Shown one piece after another: positions 17,174 to 28,532 of a DNA stretch of 64,000 bases. Position 1 is the first letter of the stretch, and every line of letters begins with the position of its first letter. The stretch is taken from NCBI RefSeq assembly GCF_025642155.1, contig NZ_CP106798.1, forward strand, positions 9,114,001 to 9,178,000, written 5' to 3'. Both the position numbers and the translations under genes were made by a program. Origin of the DNA: Streptomyces sp. HUAS 15-9 (GTDB lineage Bacteria > Actinomycetota > Actinomycetes > Streptomycetales > Streptomycetaceae). The notes beneath the pieces were generated by a model. The model had not been told where the DNA came from and made no database searches. It worked only from the letters and a program-made list of their open reading frames with translations.

Positions 17174-17838
17174 GGTGTGGCAGCCTTTCGGATGGTGTCG
17201 GCAGCAGCTCGGTGGCCGAATCGCCCGCGGTCCTGGTGTCTCGCGGCCACGAGTCAGATCCCACCAGCTGCGGGGGGCGTGTGACAGGGGCCAGATGCCC
17301 CAACGCAGGGCCCAAGAGTCCCCACGTTGCTCGGCGGAGCGTCGAACCGGGTGGGTAGCGTGGGCGCCGAGACGCGCGAGAATCCGGCGCGGCTGTTGTT
17401 CGAGAGGTGGACTCATGGCGCAGGTTCGGACTGCCGGGCGACAGTGAAGTGCGGTCCGATGGCGCTCTCGGAGCCGCGGACGTCGAGGGGTGGAGGGGCG
17501 AGCGGCGACCGAAGCCGCCGAGGGAGTCACGACCGGCGCCGGTGCTCGGCGAGCCGTGGCCGGGCGGCCTGGTTCTGAGTCGGAGCACCCCGTCCGTGCC
17601 GACGCCGGCCGGATGTGTCCGAGAGACCTTGGGCGGAACGACCGTGCACGTCGGGCAGCTTTGGCGCGTGCGCGGAGTTTACCCGTGCCGCCCCGTTGGA
17701 GAGAGGGATTTCCGCAGGTTGGGTGCCCTCACGGCAGACTGGGTGGGCAGTCTCCGACAATGATCCGCCGTATGAGGAAGCCGCAGCGCCCGTGAGTGAC
17801 GATCCCCCTCCCTCGATGCCCCGGCCTCGGACCTTTCG
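17174..17838. other. Intergenic before Wadjet locus
   Basis: No convincing gene on either strand; frames are arginine/proline-rich shadows. A GTG at 17792 begins a short peptide SDDPPPS that would join the jetA frame if one base were added in the C run near 17804-17808, so the true jetA start may lie there. Confidence 0.4.
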
Positions 17839-19362
17839 GTGCCGGGCACCGACGACGGAGGCGCCTTCGGTATCGACGCGTTCACGCTCGACGACCGGCT
17901 GCGGCTGTTCCACTTCGCCGCCGCCGAGAAGCGGCACGAGTATCTGTGGCTGCTGCGCGCGTTCGACCGGGGCCGGGCCAACTACCAAATGCTGCTGCAC
18001 GCTTCGGACGCGGCCGCACTCATCGGCAGGCTGGCCGCCGAGAATCCCGGCGCGGCGGCGGTCGGCGACGTACAGCCGCTGCTCGACGCCCTCGCCGAGT
18101 GGCGGGTGCTGGACCGCAGCTATGACGGAACGCGTGCGGCGAACCTGGCCGAGTACCGCAACCGGCACTACGTGTACCAGTTCACCCAGGCCGGATACCG
18201 CGCGTACCGAGCGGTGGAGGACGTTGTGGGTGCGGCGCTGGAGGACGCGCAACTGTCCCGTCTGGTCTTCCCGGACATCCTGCCGACCTGGCCGCACTGG
18301 CGGAGGCGAACGCCGCGGGCGACGCCGAGGAGGTGTACCGCAAGCTGGGGCACCTGGACTCCGTGCTGAACGAGATGGCGCAGCGGGCCGCCCGCTTCTA
18401 TCTGATGCTCGGTGATCTGGCGCGGACCAACGACGCCCGGCCCGAGGTGTTCCTCGCGCACAAGGACGCGCTGCTCGCACACTTGCGGGAGTTTCACCGC
18501 CGAGCTCGGCCGCTACGCGCCGCTACTCGCCCAGGCGGTGCAGAAGGCCGCTGCGAGCGGTGTGGAGCGGATGGTCGAGTACGCCGCCGAGGCCGACGAG
18601 CGCCTCTTCCGCTCCCCAGCGGCGCGTCTCGACGACTGGGGGCAGCGGTGGGCTGGCATCGTGCACTGGTTCGCCGAGCGCGAGCACAGTGAGGCCGAGC
18701 GGCTGCAGGACGCGACGGTCACCGCGATCCGATCCGTGCTGGCGCTGCTGCGCCGGGTGACAGAGGCGCGACGCGGCGGGGTGAGCCGGGAGAGCCAGCT
18801 GCGACACCTGGCGCAGTGGTTCACCTCGTGCGCCGGGGACGACGACGCGCACGCGCTGTTCCAGGCGGTGTTCGGGCTCGGCGCGCCCCGCCACATCGCG
18901 GTCCGGTACGCCGACCCCGAGCTGATCGCGGGCCGTACGTCCTGGTGGGAGGCCGAACCGGTCGAACTCGCCCGCACCCTGGTGCAGTCGGGCCGTACCC
19001 CGTCCCTCAGAGGGCCCGGCCGGATCGACCGCAACGACGCCGAGCGGGCCCGGCTGCGGGCAGCGCAAGTCCAGGAGCAGGCCGAACGGCGGGGCGCTGC
19101 CGTCTCGCTGGCCCTCGACGGCGCGTACGGCCGCGTCCTGGACGAGGCCGAGACACGTGCCCTGCTCTCCCTCCTCGACGTGGCGCTCGCCGCCCGGGTG
19201 CCGGTCACCCGGGGCGTGGGCAGTGGCGCCGCCGCCTCTGGCTCCGCACACGGGGTGCGTCTAACCCCCATTCCCACGCAGCCGGGGGAGTTCTTCACCA
19301 CCGTGCGTACCGTGCGCGGCGATCTGCACCTGGACGGGCTGCGTCTGGCGGTCAGCGGATGA
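17839..19362 (+). pseudogene. jetA: Wadjet JetA-like (DUF2397, TIGR02677), two compensating frameshifts
   Basis: Frame-corrected, about 507 residues, the usual length of DUF2397 proteins. JetA is the kleisin-like subunit of the Wadjet SMC complex. The first frame gives FTLDDRLRLFHFAAAEKRHE and REYLWLL-type segments up to LSRLVFPDIL. At 18280-18284 a missing base breaks it. The next frame carries EVYRKLGHLDSVLNEMAQRA to AHLREF. An extra T at 18492-18494 restores the first frame, which then continues GRYAPLLAQAVQKAA to the stop at 19362. Without correction it ends at 18369. The two shifts are 210 bases apart. Start GTG 17839 is uncertain. The stop overlaps jetB by ATGA. Confidence 0.8.
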
Positions 19363-20835
19363 GTACGCGGGTGGCCGAGGGCGTCTCGGCCCTCGAACTG
19401 GCCGACTACCAGAAGGCGGTGCGGCTGGTGCTGCGGCACCCGCTGATCACGCCGGTGTATCCGGATCGCACCGCCCTGGCGACCGTACGCCGCTGGGCGC
19501 AGCAGCTGCGCACCGATCTCATGGAGGTGCTCGGTTACCGGCTGATCACCACCGCGGACACCGCCCGCCTCCGGCGCGCCCAGGACCAGCTGGACGCCAC
19601 CCGGCCCGCCCTCAGCCGCGCCGGGCGCCCCTTCGACCGCCGCCGCTACGCCTACCTCGCCCTCACCCTGGCCGCGCTCGGCCGGCACGGCGCTCAGGTG
19701 GCGCTCGGCGAGCTGGCGGACGCGGTGGCCGCCGACGCCGTACGCATCGAGGGTCTTGGCCTGGACACCGCCCGCAAGCACGACCGGGACGCCTTCGTCG
19801 ACGCCGTCACCTGGCCGACGGATCGGCCACCTCCTGGGCCTTGGATCCCGTGCGGGGCCGAGGCGCTGTACGACATCGACCGGGAGGTCCTCACCGCCGT
19901 GCACCAGCCCACCCGGGTGCTGCAGCACGTCACCTCGGTGCGGGCGCTGCTGGACTCGGCGGGCGCGCTGAGCCTGTCCGAGGGGCGTCAGGCCCGGCGT
20001 CGCTCGGCCGCCCGGCGGGCCCGCCGGGCGGTCCTGGAGAACCCGGTCGCCTACTACGCGGACGCAGGCCCGGAGTTGACCGGCCAGCTGCGGGCGCCCG
20101 CGCTCGCCGAGGACTTGTCGCGGCTGACCGGTCTCGCCGTGGAGCGGCGTTCGGAGGGCATCGCCCTGGTGGACACCTCCGGCCGCCTGTCCGACCTGCG
20201 TTTCCCCGGCGGCGGCACGGTCGCACAGGCCGCGCTGCTGCTCGGCGCCCGGATCAGCGAGGCGGCGGCACGTCATGGGCGGCACGCCCCCGAGCTGCTG
20301 CCCGCGCCGACGGCGGCCGAACGCCTGACGGCGCGGGCCGACCGCATCGACCTGGCGCTTCCGGCGCACGGGGTGCTGGCTGAGCTCGCCGGTGCCGACG
20401 GCGAGGCCGGCCTCCGCGTGGGCGGGGTCATTGGCTAGCCGTACGGTGCGTACCGACAGGACGACTCGGGAGAGCGGCGGCAGCGCCCCTGGCGTCGACG
20501 GCCAGGACGGCGTGGAGACCCGCTACCCGCTCGTCACCACCTCCTGGCTGCGCGGCCGAATGCGGGACATCACCGCCCAGTACGGCGCGGGCTTCGCCGC
20601 CGACCTGCGCGGCGACCCCGACCGGTTGCTCGAGAAGGCCCTGGACCTGCTGAGCGCGATGTCGCTGATCGCCCGGGTGTACGGCGGTGTGCTGGCCCTG
20701 CCGCTACTCGCCCGCTACCGGGGCGTCACCGCCGAGGTGAAGACGCGGATGCCCCAGCCCAGGAACGGGCCGCCGCCCGAGGCCGCCGTCGATTCCCCGT
20801 CCCTGCCCGCTGCCGATTCCCCGCCCACGACGTGA
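19359..20835 (+). pseudogene. jetB: Wadjet JetB-like (DUF2398, TIGR02678), frame-disrupted
   Basis: JetB is the KITE-like subunit that bridges JetA and JetC. The open frame from ATG 19359 to 20438 encodes DUF2398-type sequence (DYQKAVRLVLRHPLITPVY, EALYDIDREVLTAVHQPTR). Around 19812-19860 the read-through peptide is wrong, while another frame gives LADGSATSWALDPVRG, so a small deletion plus an extra C seem to have hit this point. The frame ends at 20438, but the expected C-terminus (VTTSWLRGRMRDITAQYGAG, LLARYRGVTAEVK) lies in another frame running to 20835. So at least two frame disruptions are present. Confidence 0.75.
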
Positions 20836-20848
20836 AGGACTCCGCCGA

Positions 20849-23800
20849 GTGAGCGCCACGACCCCCGCCCCCCAGCCCCGGTACTTGCCCACCCGTGCCG
20901 GGATCATCAACCTGTGGGACTACCGGGACGAGGAGTTCTCCTTCGCCGGCGGCTGGCTGGTGCTGCGCGGCCCCAACGGCTCCGGCAAGACCAAGGCCCT
21001 CGAAGTGCTCTTCCCGTTCGTGCTGGACGGACGGATCGACCGCAAGCGGCTCAACCCCTTCGCCGCCGAGGACCGCACCATGAAGTCCAACCTGCTCTTC
21101 CGCGGGCAGGAGGCGGCGCTCGGCTATGTCTGGATCGAGTTCACCCACCGCGCCACCGGCCAGGCGGTGACCTGCGGTATCGGTCTGCACGCCCAGCGGC
21201 ACCGGGACACCCCGGCGCGCTGGCACTTCGTCGTCGAGGGCCGGGTCGGCGAGGACTTCTCGCTGCTCACCGCCGACGACCGGCCGCTGACCAGGAAGCA
21301 GCTGGCCGCCGAGCTCGCCGAACTGGGCGGTGAGCCGATCACCTCGGCCACCGACCACCGGGCAGCCGTCGACCAGCGGCTGTTCGGCCTGGGCCGGGAG
21401 CGCTACGAGCAACTGCTCACCCTCATCCTGACGCTGCGCCGTCCGCAGCTGGCGAAGAACCTCGACCCGGCCAAGCTCTCCGACACCCTCACCGAGGGCC
21501 TGCGCCCGCTGGACGAGGACCTGATCGCCGAAGCGGCCCGTTCCTTCGACGACATGGAATCCTTCCAGCGCACCCTGGAGGGCCTCGTCGCCGCCGACGA
21601 GGCCACCCGGTCCTTCCTGGCGGCCTACTCGACGTATCTGCGGGTGAACGTGCGCGTCGCCGCCGACCGGCTCAGCGCCCGCCGCGCCGAGACCGCCGAA
21701 CGCGAGCGGGCCCACGCCGCCACGGCCGTGGAACTTGAGACGGCTCGTACGACGCGGGCGGACGCGGACAACCGGGCCGAACAGGCCGAGGCCGCGCTCG
21801 CCGCCCTGCGCGCCGTCCTCGAGCAGCTGCGGACCTCGGCCGCCTACCAGGCCGTCGAGCAACTCGCCGACCTGGAACGCCTGGTGCGCACCTGTGAACA
21901 GACCGCCCGGCAGGCCACCGCCGAACGCGAAAGGCGCACCGCGGCCACCGGCCGCGCCCGCGCCGAGGCCGAGCACTCGGCCCACCTTGCCGCTGAACTC
22001 GACACCGCGGTAAGCGCCGCGGCCGCCGCGCTCGCCGACCACGCCCACCGCGCGGGCATTGCCTGGAGCGCCGCCGACGCGCCCCCGACGCCCTCGCCGA
22101 CTGCGCCTCGGCGCGCGCCGCGGCCCGCCAGGAGGGCGTTCGCGCGGTGCGCACGGCCGTCCAGCGGCTGCGCGACACCGAGCAGACCCGCCGCGCGGCC
22201 CGCGCCGGACTCGACCGCGCCCAGGAGGCGGCCCAGGAGGCCGAGACCGCCGAACGCGAGGCGGACGCCGCGCTCGCCGCCGCCCACGAGCGGGCGCGGG
22301 TGGAGCTGGAGCAGTGGACGCAGCGGTACCACGCCCTGCTGCCCGAAGGGACCGAGGGCCGGCTGGCGGCCGCCCTGGACCTGGCCGCCGAAGCGGCCGA
22401 CACCCCGGCCGATGGGGAACGCGGCAGCGCCGCGACCGAGGACGTCACCCTGCCGGGCGTCGTCACCGATGCCACCGCTCCCGCGGTGCAGGAGCTGCGC
22501 GACCGCCTCGCCGGGCTGCGCGTCCGGCGCACCGGGCTTCAGGCCCGCCGGGCCGGGGCCCAGGCCGAGCGCGAGCTGATCGCCGCCGAGCACGACGACG
22601 CGCCGCCCGCGGCCCGGGGCCGCACCGCCGACCGTGACGGTCGCACCGACAGCGGGGCCGCCGTACCGCTGTGGCGCCTGGTCGACTTCGCCGACGGTCT
22701 CGACGACGGGCAACGGGCAGGGGTGGAGGCCGCCTTGGAGGCCTCCGGCCTGCTCGACGCGCTCGTCACAGCCGTGGACCACCCGGTCACGGCCGGGGCC
22801 GGCGACGGCTTCCTGTGCGCCGGCGCCGTCATCGACGGGCCCAGCCTCGCCGACCTGCTGCGCCCCGAGGAGACCGCGGCCCTCCCGGCCGCAAGGATCA
22901 CCGCCGTCCTGAGCTCCGTCGCCGTGGCCGGCGAGCCCGCCCCCGGCGGCGCGCACATCGCGCCGGACGGCCGCTACGCCGCCGGCGTGCTCATCGGCGC
23001 GCACTCCAAGGAGCACGCCGAGTACGTCGGCGCCACCGCCCGAGAGTGCCGCCGCTCGGCCCGGATCGCCGCCTGCGACACCCTCCTGGCCGAGCTGGAC
23101 GCCGAGCTGACGGATCTGGCGCGCGAGCGGGCCCGTACCGAAGAGATCATCGAGGAATACGCCGCCGCCCGCGCCGCCCTTCCCGCCACCACCGTCATCG
23201 CCCGGTGCCTGTGCGCCCTGGACCGGGCCGCCGCCTCCCTGCGCGCCAAGCGCGAGGCGACCGACGCCGCCCAGTCGGCGTACGACGCGGCGCAGGCCGC
23301 CTGCTCGGTCGCCGAACGGGCCCTGCGCCGCGCCGAGGCCGAGCACGCCGTGACCGCCGACCGCGCGGACGACACCGAACGCGCCACCCGCGCCTTCGAG
23401 CGGGCGGCGGGCGACCTCGCCGCCCGGCGCCGCGAGCACACCCGACAGGCCGAGACCGCGTCCGCCGCCGCCGACCGGCTGACGGCCGCCGTCGAGGACG
23501 AGGAGGCCGCGGCCGAGGCCGAACGCGCCGCCCGCCGCCGCCACACCGAGGAGGCCGCAGGCCTTGAGGCACTGCGCCAGGCCGTCGGGACCGAGGCACA
23601 GCAGGTCATGGACCAGGTCGAACAGACCGAGAACGATCTGGAGGCGACCGAGGGTGAAGCCACCGCAGCCGGCGCCGCGCAGCACCGGGTGATCGCCGAC
23701 CTCGCGGCGGCCGAGGCGCGCCGCACCGCCGCCGCCGAGGCGCGCCGGGTCGCCGCGGCGGAGGAGAAGGACACCGCCCGGAGCCTTCAGCCGTACGCCG

Positions 23801-24996
23801 CCCGCGAACTCCTCGACCTCCTGCGCTGCCCGCCGGGCCTGGCCTGGCCCGCCCAGGAGGCCGACTGGGCCGGCGACCGGCTGCCGCCCGCCGCCGTGGC
23901 TGTCCACGAGGCGGTCCTGTCCGCCACCCGCGACCTGGCCCCCACCGAGAGCAGCGTCAAACAGTCCGTGACCCGCCTGACCAAGGCCCTGGAGGACCTG
24001 CACGCCCAGCTCGCCGCCGCCGGACAGGACTACCAGCCCGCCTGGGACAGCTCCAGCGGCGTCATCGTGGTCACCGTCGCCGACGAACAAGGGTCGCTGC
24101 CCATCGCCTCGTTCGCCGAGAAGATCGCCGACCACCGCCGCGACCAGGCCGAACTCCTCTCCGACTCCGAACAGCGGATCCTTGAGGACGCCCTGCTCAC
24201 CCGTCTTGCCCAGCAGATCCACGACCGCACCGTGGACGCCCGTGACCTGGTCCGCCGCATGAACTCCGACATGCGCGAGCGCCGGATGTCCTCGGGTACC
24301 ACCGTCGGGGTGAGCTGGCTGCTCGCCGACGTCCTCGACGACGAGCAGCGCGCCGTGTGCGCCCTGCTGGACGCCGACGCCGCCCGCCTGGGCCCGGAGA
24401 AACTGGCCCGGATGCGCACCCACTTCGCCGCACAGATCAAGAACGCCCGCGCCCGCTACCGCGAGGCCCCCTACCGGCAACTGCTCGCCGAGGTGCTCGA
24501 CTACCGGCGCTGGTGGCAGTTCGCCTTCGAGCTGGTCCGGCCCGGCGGCGAGGAGGAACGCCTCACCCGCGCCCGGCACAGCCGCCTGTCCGGCGGCGAG
24601 CAGTCCGTCTCCTTGCACCTGCCGCTGTTCGCCGCCGCGCACGCGATGCTCAACTCCGCCCACCCCGACGCCCCGCGCCTGCTCGCCCTCGACGAGGCGT
24701 TCGCGGGCGTCGACGACACCGGACGCGGTGAACTCATGTCGCTGGCCGCACAGTTCGACCTCGACCTGTTCATGACCGGATACGACCTGTGGGCCGTGCA
24801 CGCCGCGGTCGGCGCCGCCGCCCACTACGACCTCGCGCACTCCGCCGTCGACCACACCGTCTCCGCACTGCTGCTGCTGTGGGACGGCGAACGCCTGCAC
24901 CCCGACGAGACCGGAGAACTGACCGCCGTCCTCGGCTCGCCGGGCACGCGCGGCGTCCACCGGGCGCGGACGACGGAGGCGAGCCTTGTCGACTGA
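20849..24996 (+). pseudogene. jetC: Wadjet JetC-like SMC ATPase (TIGR02680), one frameshift
   Basis: Frame-corrected, about 1382 residues, normal for this family. It is the SMC/MukB-like motor that extrudes and recognises plasmid DNA. Walker A is RGPNGSGKTKALEVL near residue 45. Long alanine/arginine/glutamate-rich coiled coils fill the middle. The ABC signature SRLSGGEQSVSLHL and Walker B LLALDEAFAGVD are near the end. The frame breaks at about 22082-22090 after WSAADAPP, where one base is missing in a C/G run. The second frame then gives DALADCASARAAARQEG and stays open to 24996. jetB ends 13 bases before it and jetD overlaps its end. Confidence 0.85.
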
Positions 24997-26270
24997 GATG
25001 CCGGCCGAGACGTACGGGGAACTCACCGGCGAGGGCTGGCGACGCCTGCTCGCCGCGGCCCGCCGCAGGCTGGAGGGCACCGGCGGCGCCCTCGACGGCG
25101 AGATCGGGCTCAGCGCCCCCGGCGAGGCCGAACGCCGCACAGTCATCGGCGTCACCGGCCGCTACCGCCCCGAGACCGTCAAACGCCTCACCGTCCCCCT
25201 GCGTGACCTCGACCTATCTGTACGACCGCTACGGCACCGGCCTGCTCCAGACCCTGGTCCGCCTGCACGGCCCCCTGCGCGACCGGCCCGCCGAACGGGC
25301 CGACGAGTCCGCCCTGCGTACCCGCACCCTGGAGGCCGCCCGCGCCACACCTCTTGCCGACCTTGACTGGTACACGGCGTGGCTGGAGCGGATCGCCGCC
25401 GGCGGCGCCCTTACCCGCCTGGTGCGCCGCGGCGACGCCCCCCTGCTCCAGGACGCCGTGCGCGTCCTGGACAAACTCCCCGGTCTGTCGGGCCGGCGGG
25501 GCGACTCGCGAGCGCGGGGACGGGGTCTTCTCCCGCTGCCCGTACTCGCCGAACGGGCCACCGGCGACACCAAGTCCCTGATGCCTGGCAGCCCGCTCGA
25601 ACAACTCGTCCTGCGCGCCCTCGCCCAGCGGACGGCCGGTGCCCGGAACACCGATGCCGTACCCCGTGACCGGGCGGGCCGGCGCGCTCTGTGGGAGAGC
25701 GCCGGAGCCGTCGCCGACGACCGCGCCAGCCAGGTCCTCGTCCTGAACATCGGTGCCCGGGGCGAGAACGTGATCTGCGACTGGCTGCGCGACGCCGCTG
25801 GCTCAGGCATCCCCTTCCGACTCACCCTCCACCAACTGAGCCGCGACGACGTCGTGCCCGCCGCACGCGACATCCACGTCTGCGAGAACCCCGCCGTCCT
25901 GCGCGCGGCCGCCGCCGAACTCGAGGACCGTGCCGTGGCCCTGGTCTGCACCGAAGGCATCCCCTCCGCCGCCTGCCACAAGCTCCTCGCCGACGCCGCC
26001 CGCGCCGGGGCCCGCCTGAACTGGCGCGCCGACTTCGACTGGACGGGCCTGCGCATCACCGCCACCGCCGTCGAGCGCCACGGCGCCCGCCCTTGGCGGA
26101 TGACGGCCGCCGACTACCGGGGCGCCCTGGACCAGGGGGAGTCCACCCCGCTCACCGGCCCACCCGCACCCAGCCCGTGGGAGCCCGAACTCGCCCACGC
26201 CATGGGTGTCTCGGGCCGCTCCGTCATGGAAGAGCGCCTACTGCCCGCGCTCCTGTCCGACCTCGGCTGA
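24986..26270 (+). pseudogene. jetD: Wadjet JetD-like (DUF3323/DUF2399, TIGR02679), one frameshift
   Basis: JetD is the Toprim-type nuclease that cleaves plasmid DNA in Wadjet. Start TTG 24986 has GGAGG six bases upstream and lies inside the jetC end; ATG 24998 is an alternative. The N-terminal frame (WRRLLAAARRRLEG to VPLRDLD) breaks near 25210-25216. The second frame continues YLYDRYGTGLLQTLVRLHG to the stop at 26270. The Toprim-like core includes the acidic motif HVCENPAVL, the segment CTEGIPSAACHKLL and the DxD motif WRADFDWTGLRI. Frame-corrected length is about 427 residues, normal for the family. Confidence 0.8.
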
Positions 26271-26289
26271 GGCGACCACCGCATACGAC

Positions 26290-27086
26290 TCCGCAGCGGG
26301 CATACGAGCACGACGCAAAGTCCGCCTCGAAAATGGGCTCAAGCACCAATTTCAGCGCAGCCTGAACAACGCGATCACGCACAGTGGGAATCGTCGGTCG
26401 CCCAACGGTGCAGCTTGGTCTGGATCTCTCGTACCCTGCGCTCAGCACCGAATGACGTGAGCATTGGTGCGTCGGTATTCACCGGCGTCCTCCGAGCATT
26501 CCAGCATCCGCCCTGCTGACTCGCTGGCCCCCTTCGCCGTGTACTCGCCTTTCGCGCGCTCGGACTACTACGGGGCCTCCGCCCCACACTGCGGCCGACA
26601 GCCGACGACGGGCCTGCCCTTCGATGTCCTGGATGGAGCATCGTGAGGGCAGCCACAGGTGGTTCCCACGTTCACCACCAACCGTTCGACGAGGGAGGTG
26701 CCCAGCTATACCCCGGCAGCATCGCCACGAGTACGCCGCAGGCTTTCCTCGTGGCCTCCCCGCCGGCCTATTCATCCCGGCTTCGGAGTCACCCGCCGCA
26801 TGATCACGGCAGGTGTGCGCTGCGGACCGGCCCATATCCACCAGGTTGGAGCCGGCTCGACGCTTACGGAGCTTCACGCGCTGGTTCCTCTCGTACACCT
26901 TCTCGTCTCGCTTGCCGGACCCGCCCCGTCTGGTAGTTCCGGAGCGTCCCGGCGTTGTCAGGACTGCTTTCCGCCTCTCCCGGCGACTCCCGGGTCAGGC
27001 TGTCCTCAGCTTCGTGGCCTTGCTGCGACAGGGCCACGGCGGCAGACTCTCACCGCCGCACGGTCAAGTAGCGCCTCGTGGCGCAC
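26290..27086 (-). mobile_element. Group II intron remnant (inner), with broken maturase
   Basis: Reading on the minus strand, the 5' end at 27086 starts GTGCGCCACGAGGCGC, the GUGYG-type group II intron start. About 600 bases of intron RNA region follow. The maturase N-terminus starts at GTG 26482 ([18 protein letters not shown]). An internal deletion then joins it, out of frame, to a reverse-transcriptase block ([20 protein letters not shown]). Homology is lost about 26290, 20 bases after jetD. It is inserted in the maturase start of a second, outer copy, so it is a nested (twintron-like) insertion. Domains V and VI are not present. Confidence 0.75.
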
Positions 27087-27819
27087 GAATACATCGTCGA
27101 ACCGGCGATCCGGCTCGTTTCTTGTCCATCGGTGCAGCTTGCGCTGGTGATCGAGTACCCGCCGCTCGGCCGTCATACTGCCCGGCCAACTTCTCGGCGG
27201 CGCGTCGTCATTCAACAACGGCCCTCCCCGAATACAGCACTGCTGCCATCACGCTGTCGCCCTTCCCCATGCGGACGGCTTTCCCGCCCTCGGAGTACTA
27301 CGGCGACTCCGCCACGATCTGGCGTCATCAACGGGCGTCGCGCTTGCCCGCCGCCCGGCCGGCTGCCGGACGGGAAGGGCGATGCCAGATCGCTTCCCAC
27401 GTTCACTGAGGATCTCTGTGACGGCTTCGGTGCCCAGCTATACCCAGCGGCATCGCCACGGACCGCAGATCGCAGTATTGGTCCGGGCCTCCCGACGTCC
27501 ATGGGCTCAAGACGACGAGAGAGGAGAGTCCATCGGCTATGGCCCTCTCCAGCACCACAGAGCAGCCCGTCCACCAGAGTTGGCAGGCCGCTGACGACTC
27601 ACGGGACGTCAACCACTGGTTCAGTTTCCTTGCACCCATTCCGTCTTCGCTTGCGGGCCCGAACCGTCTGGTGGTGCCGGTCCGTCCCTACGTTGTCGAG
27701 GCTGCTTCCGGCCTCACCCCCAACCCGGGGATCAGCCTGCCTCCAGCTTCAACCGGCCACTGCGATGACCGGCGGCGGACTCCTCCTTCCGCGAGATCCA
27801 TCAGCGCCTCGTGGCGCAC
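27087..27819 (-). mobile_element. Group II intron remnant (outer), 5' part
   Basis: A diverged second copy of the same intron class. Its 5' end at 27819 (GTGCGCCACGAGGCGC) follows the istB codon series ending GAACTCGGCT. About 600 bases of RNA region lead to a maturase start at 27218 (ERRVLDHQRKLHRWTRNEPD, RRFDDVF). The maturase is cut after residue 44, exactly where the inner intron begins at 27086. The rest of the outer intron is missing. Its 5' RNA half is about 60-70 percent alike to the inner copy by eye. Confidence 0.75.
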
Positions 27820-28276
27820 AGCCGAGTTCATCAATGCACAAAAGATCGACGCGCCCGTAGCGAGCGATCGTCTTCGACAGCTGCTTCTCGTCGGCGGCTT
27901 CGACCAGCTCGTTGACGAGCTTGGTGGCCAGCACGTAGCGGACCCGGAAGCCGTGCATCGCGGCCTCGGTGCCCTGGGCGATCAGCAGGTGGGACTTGCC
28001 GGTACCCGAGTCACCGATCAGGCAGAGCGGCTTGCCCTTCTTGACCCAGTCGCAGGTGGCGAGGGTGTTCACGGTGGCCGGGTCGATGTTCGGGTTGGCC
28101 TCGAAGTCGAACGCCCGCAGACTCTTGTCCCGGGGAAAGGACGCGGCCTTGATCCTGCGCTCGGTCCGACGTCGGGCACGGTCGTCGCACTCGGCCAGCA
28201 GCAGTTCGGCGAGGAAGCCCCGGTAGGACATCTGGTCGCGGGCGGCTGCCTCGGCGAGGTCCGGGAACTGCTGAGC
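27820..28276 (-). pseudogene. istB: IS21-family helper ATPase IstB, interrupted
   Basis: The visible sequence runs from QQFPDLAEAAARDQMSYRGF through ANPNIDPATV to the Walker A CLIGDSGTGKSHLLIA and ends at LLCIDELG, the Walker B region. IstB helps the IstA transposase of IS21 elements select and remodel DNA. Both ends are missing: the N-terminal ~60 residues are replaced by unrelated sequence, and the 3' part is cut at 27819, where the group II intron starts. No istA is found nearby. Confidence 0.85.
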
Positions 28277-28532
28277 GCCCGGGACGATCGCCGACGAGCG
28301 CGGACGGTGCTCGTGAGCCGTTACCCGGACGTCGGCAGCCGGTCCTTGATCCCGGCCGGGCGAGGAACACAACGCTCAGGGCGACGGCGGCCAAGCGCTC
28401 CATCGTCACCCGCCGCCGAGCCCTGTGCGGCGGGCGGGGACGGGGGGTTGTCCCGGCTGACGTTCCCACACCCGCGAAACGACCCTGTGAACAGGCACGA
28501 CGGAGTGCAGGTCGCGGCTCGGCGATGGGCCT
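28277..28532. other. Non-coding gap between istB remnant and catabolic operon
   Basis: About 250 bases with no recognisable gene. It holds the 3' flank of the catabolic operon. No clear terminator hairpin was identified by eye. Confidence 0.4.

Noticed and set aside
17292..17600. Possible upstream extension of the STAS gene to position 17530
   Set aside because: The extra residues are arginine/proline-rich and unlike STAS proteins; good starts exist at 17161 and 17173.
22059..24731. CRISPR-like or other short repeats in the jetC region
   Set aside because: The repetitive look comes from alanine/arginine/glutamate codons of a coiled coil; there are no regularly spaced direct repeats.
21844..25155. 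1103-residue open frame on the minus strand opposite jetC
   Set aside because: It is a glycine/valine-rich shadow caused by the third-position GC bias of the coiled-coil gene; no ribosome site and no family.
26395..27819. Two diverged ~700-base repeats with conserved plus-strand frames that contain SDYYG-like and similar peptides
   Set aside because: At first they looked like a new repeat family or proteins. On the minus strand they start GTGCGCC and lead into group II maturase N-termini, so they are intron RNA regions and the plus-strand frames are shadows.
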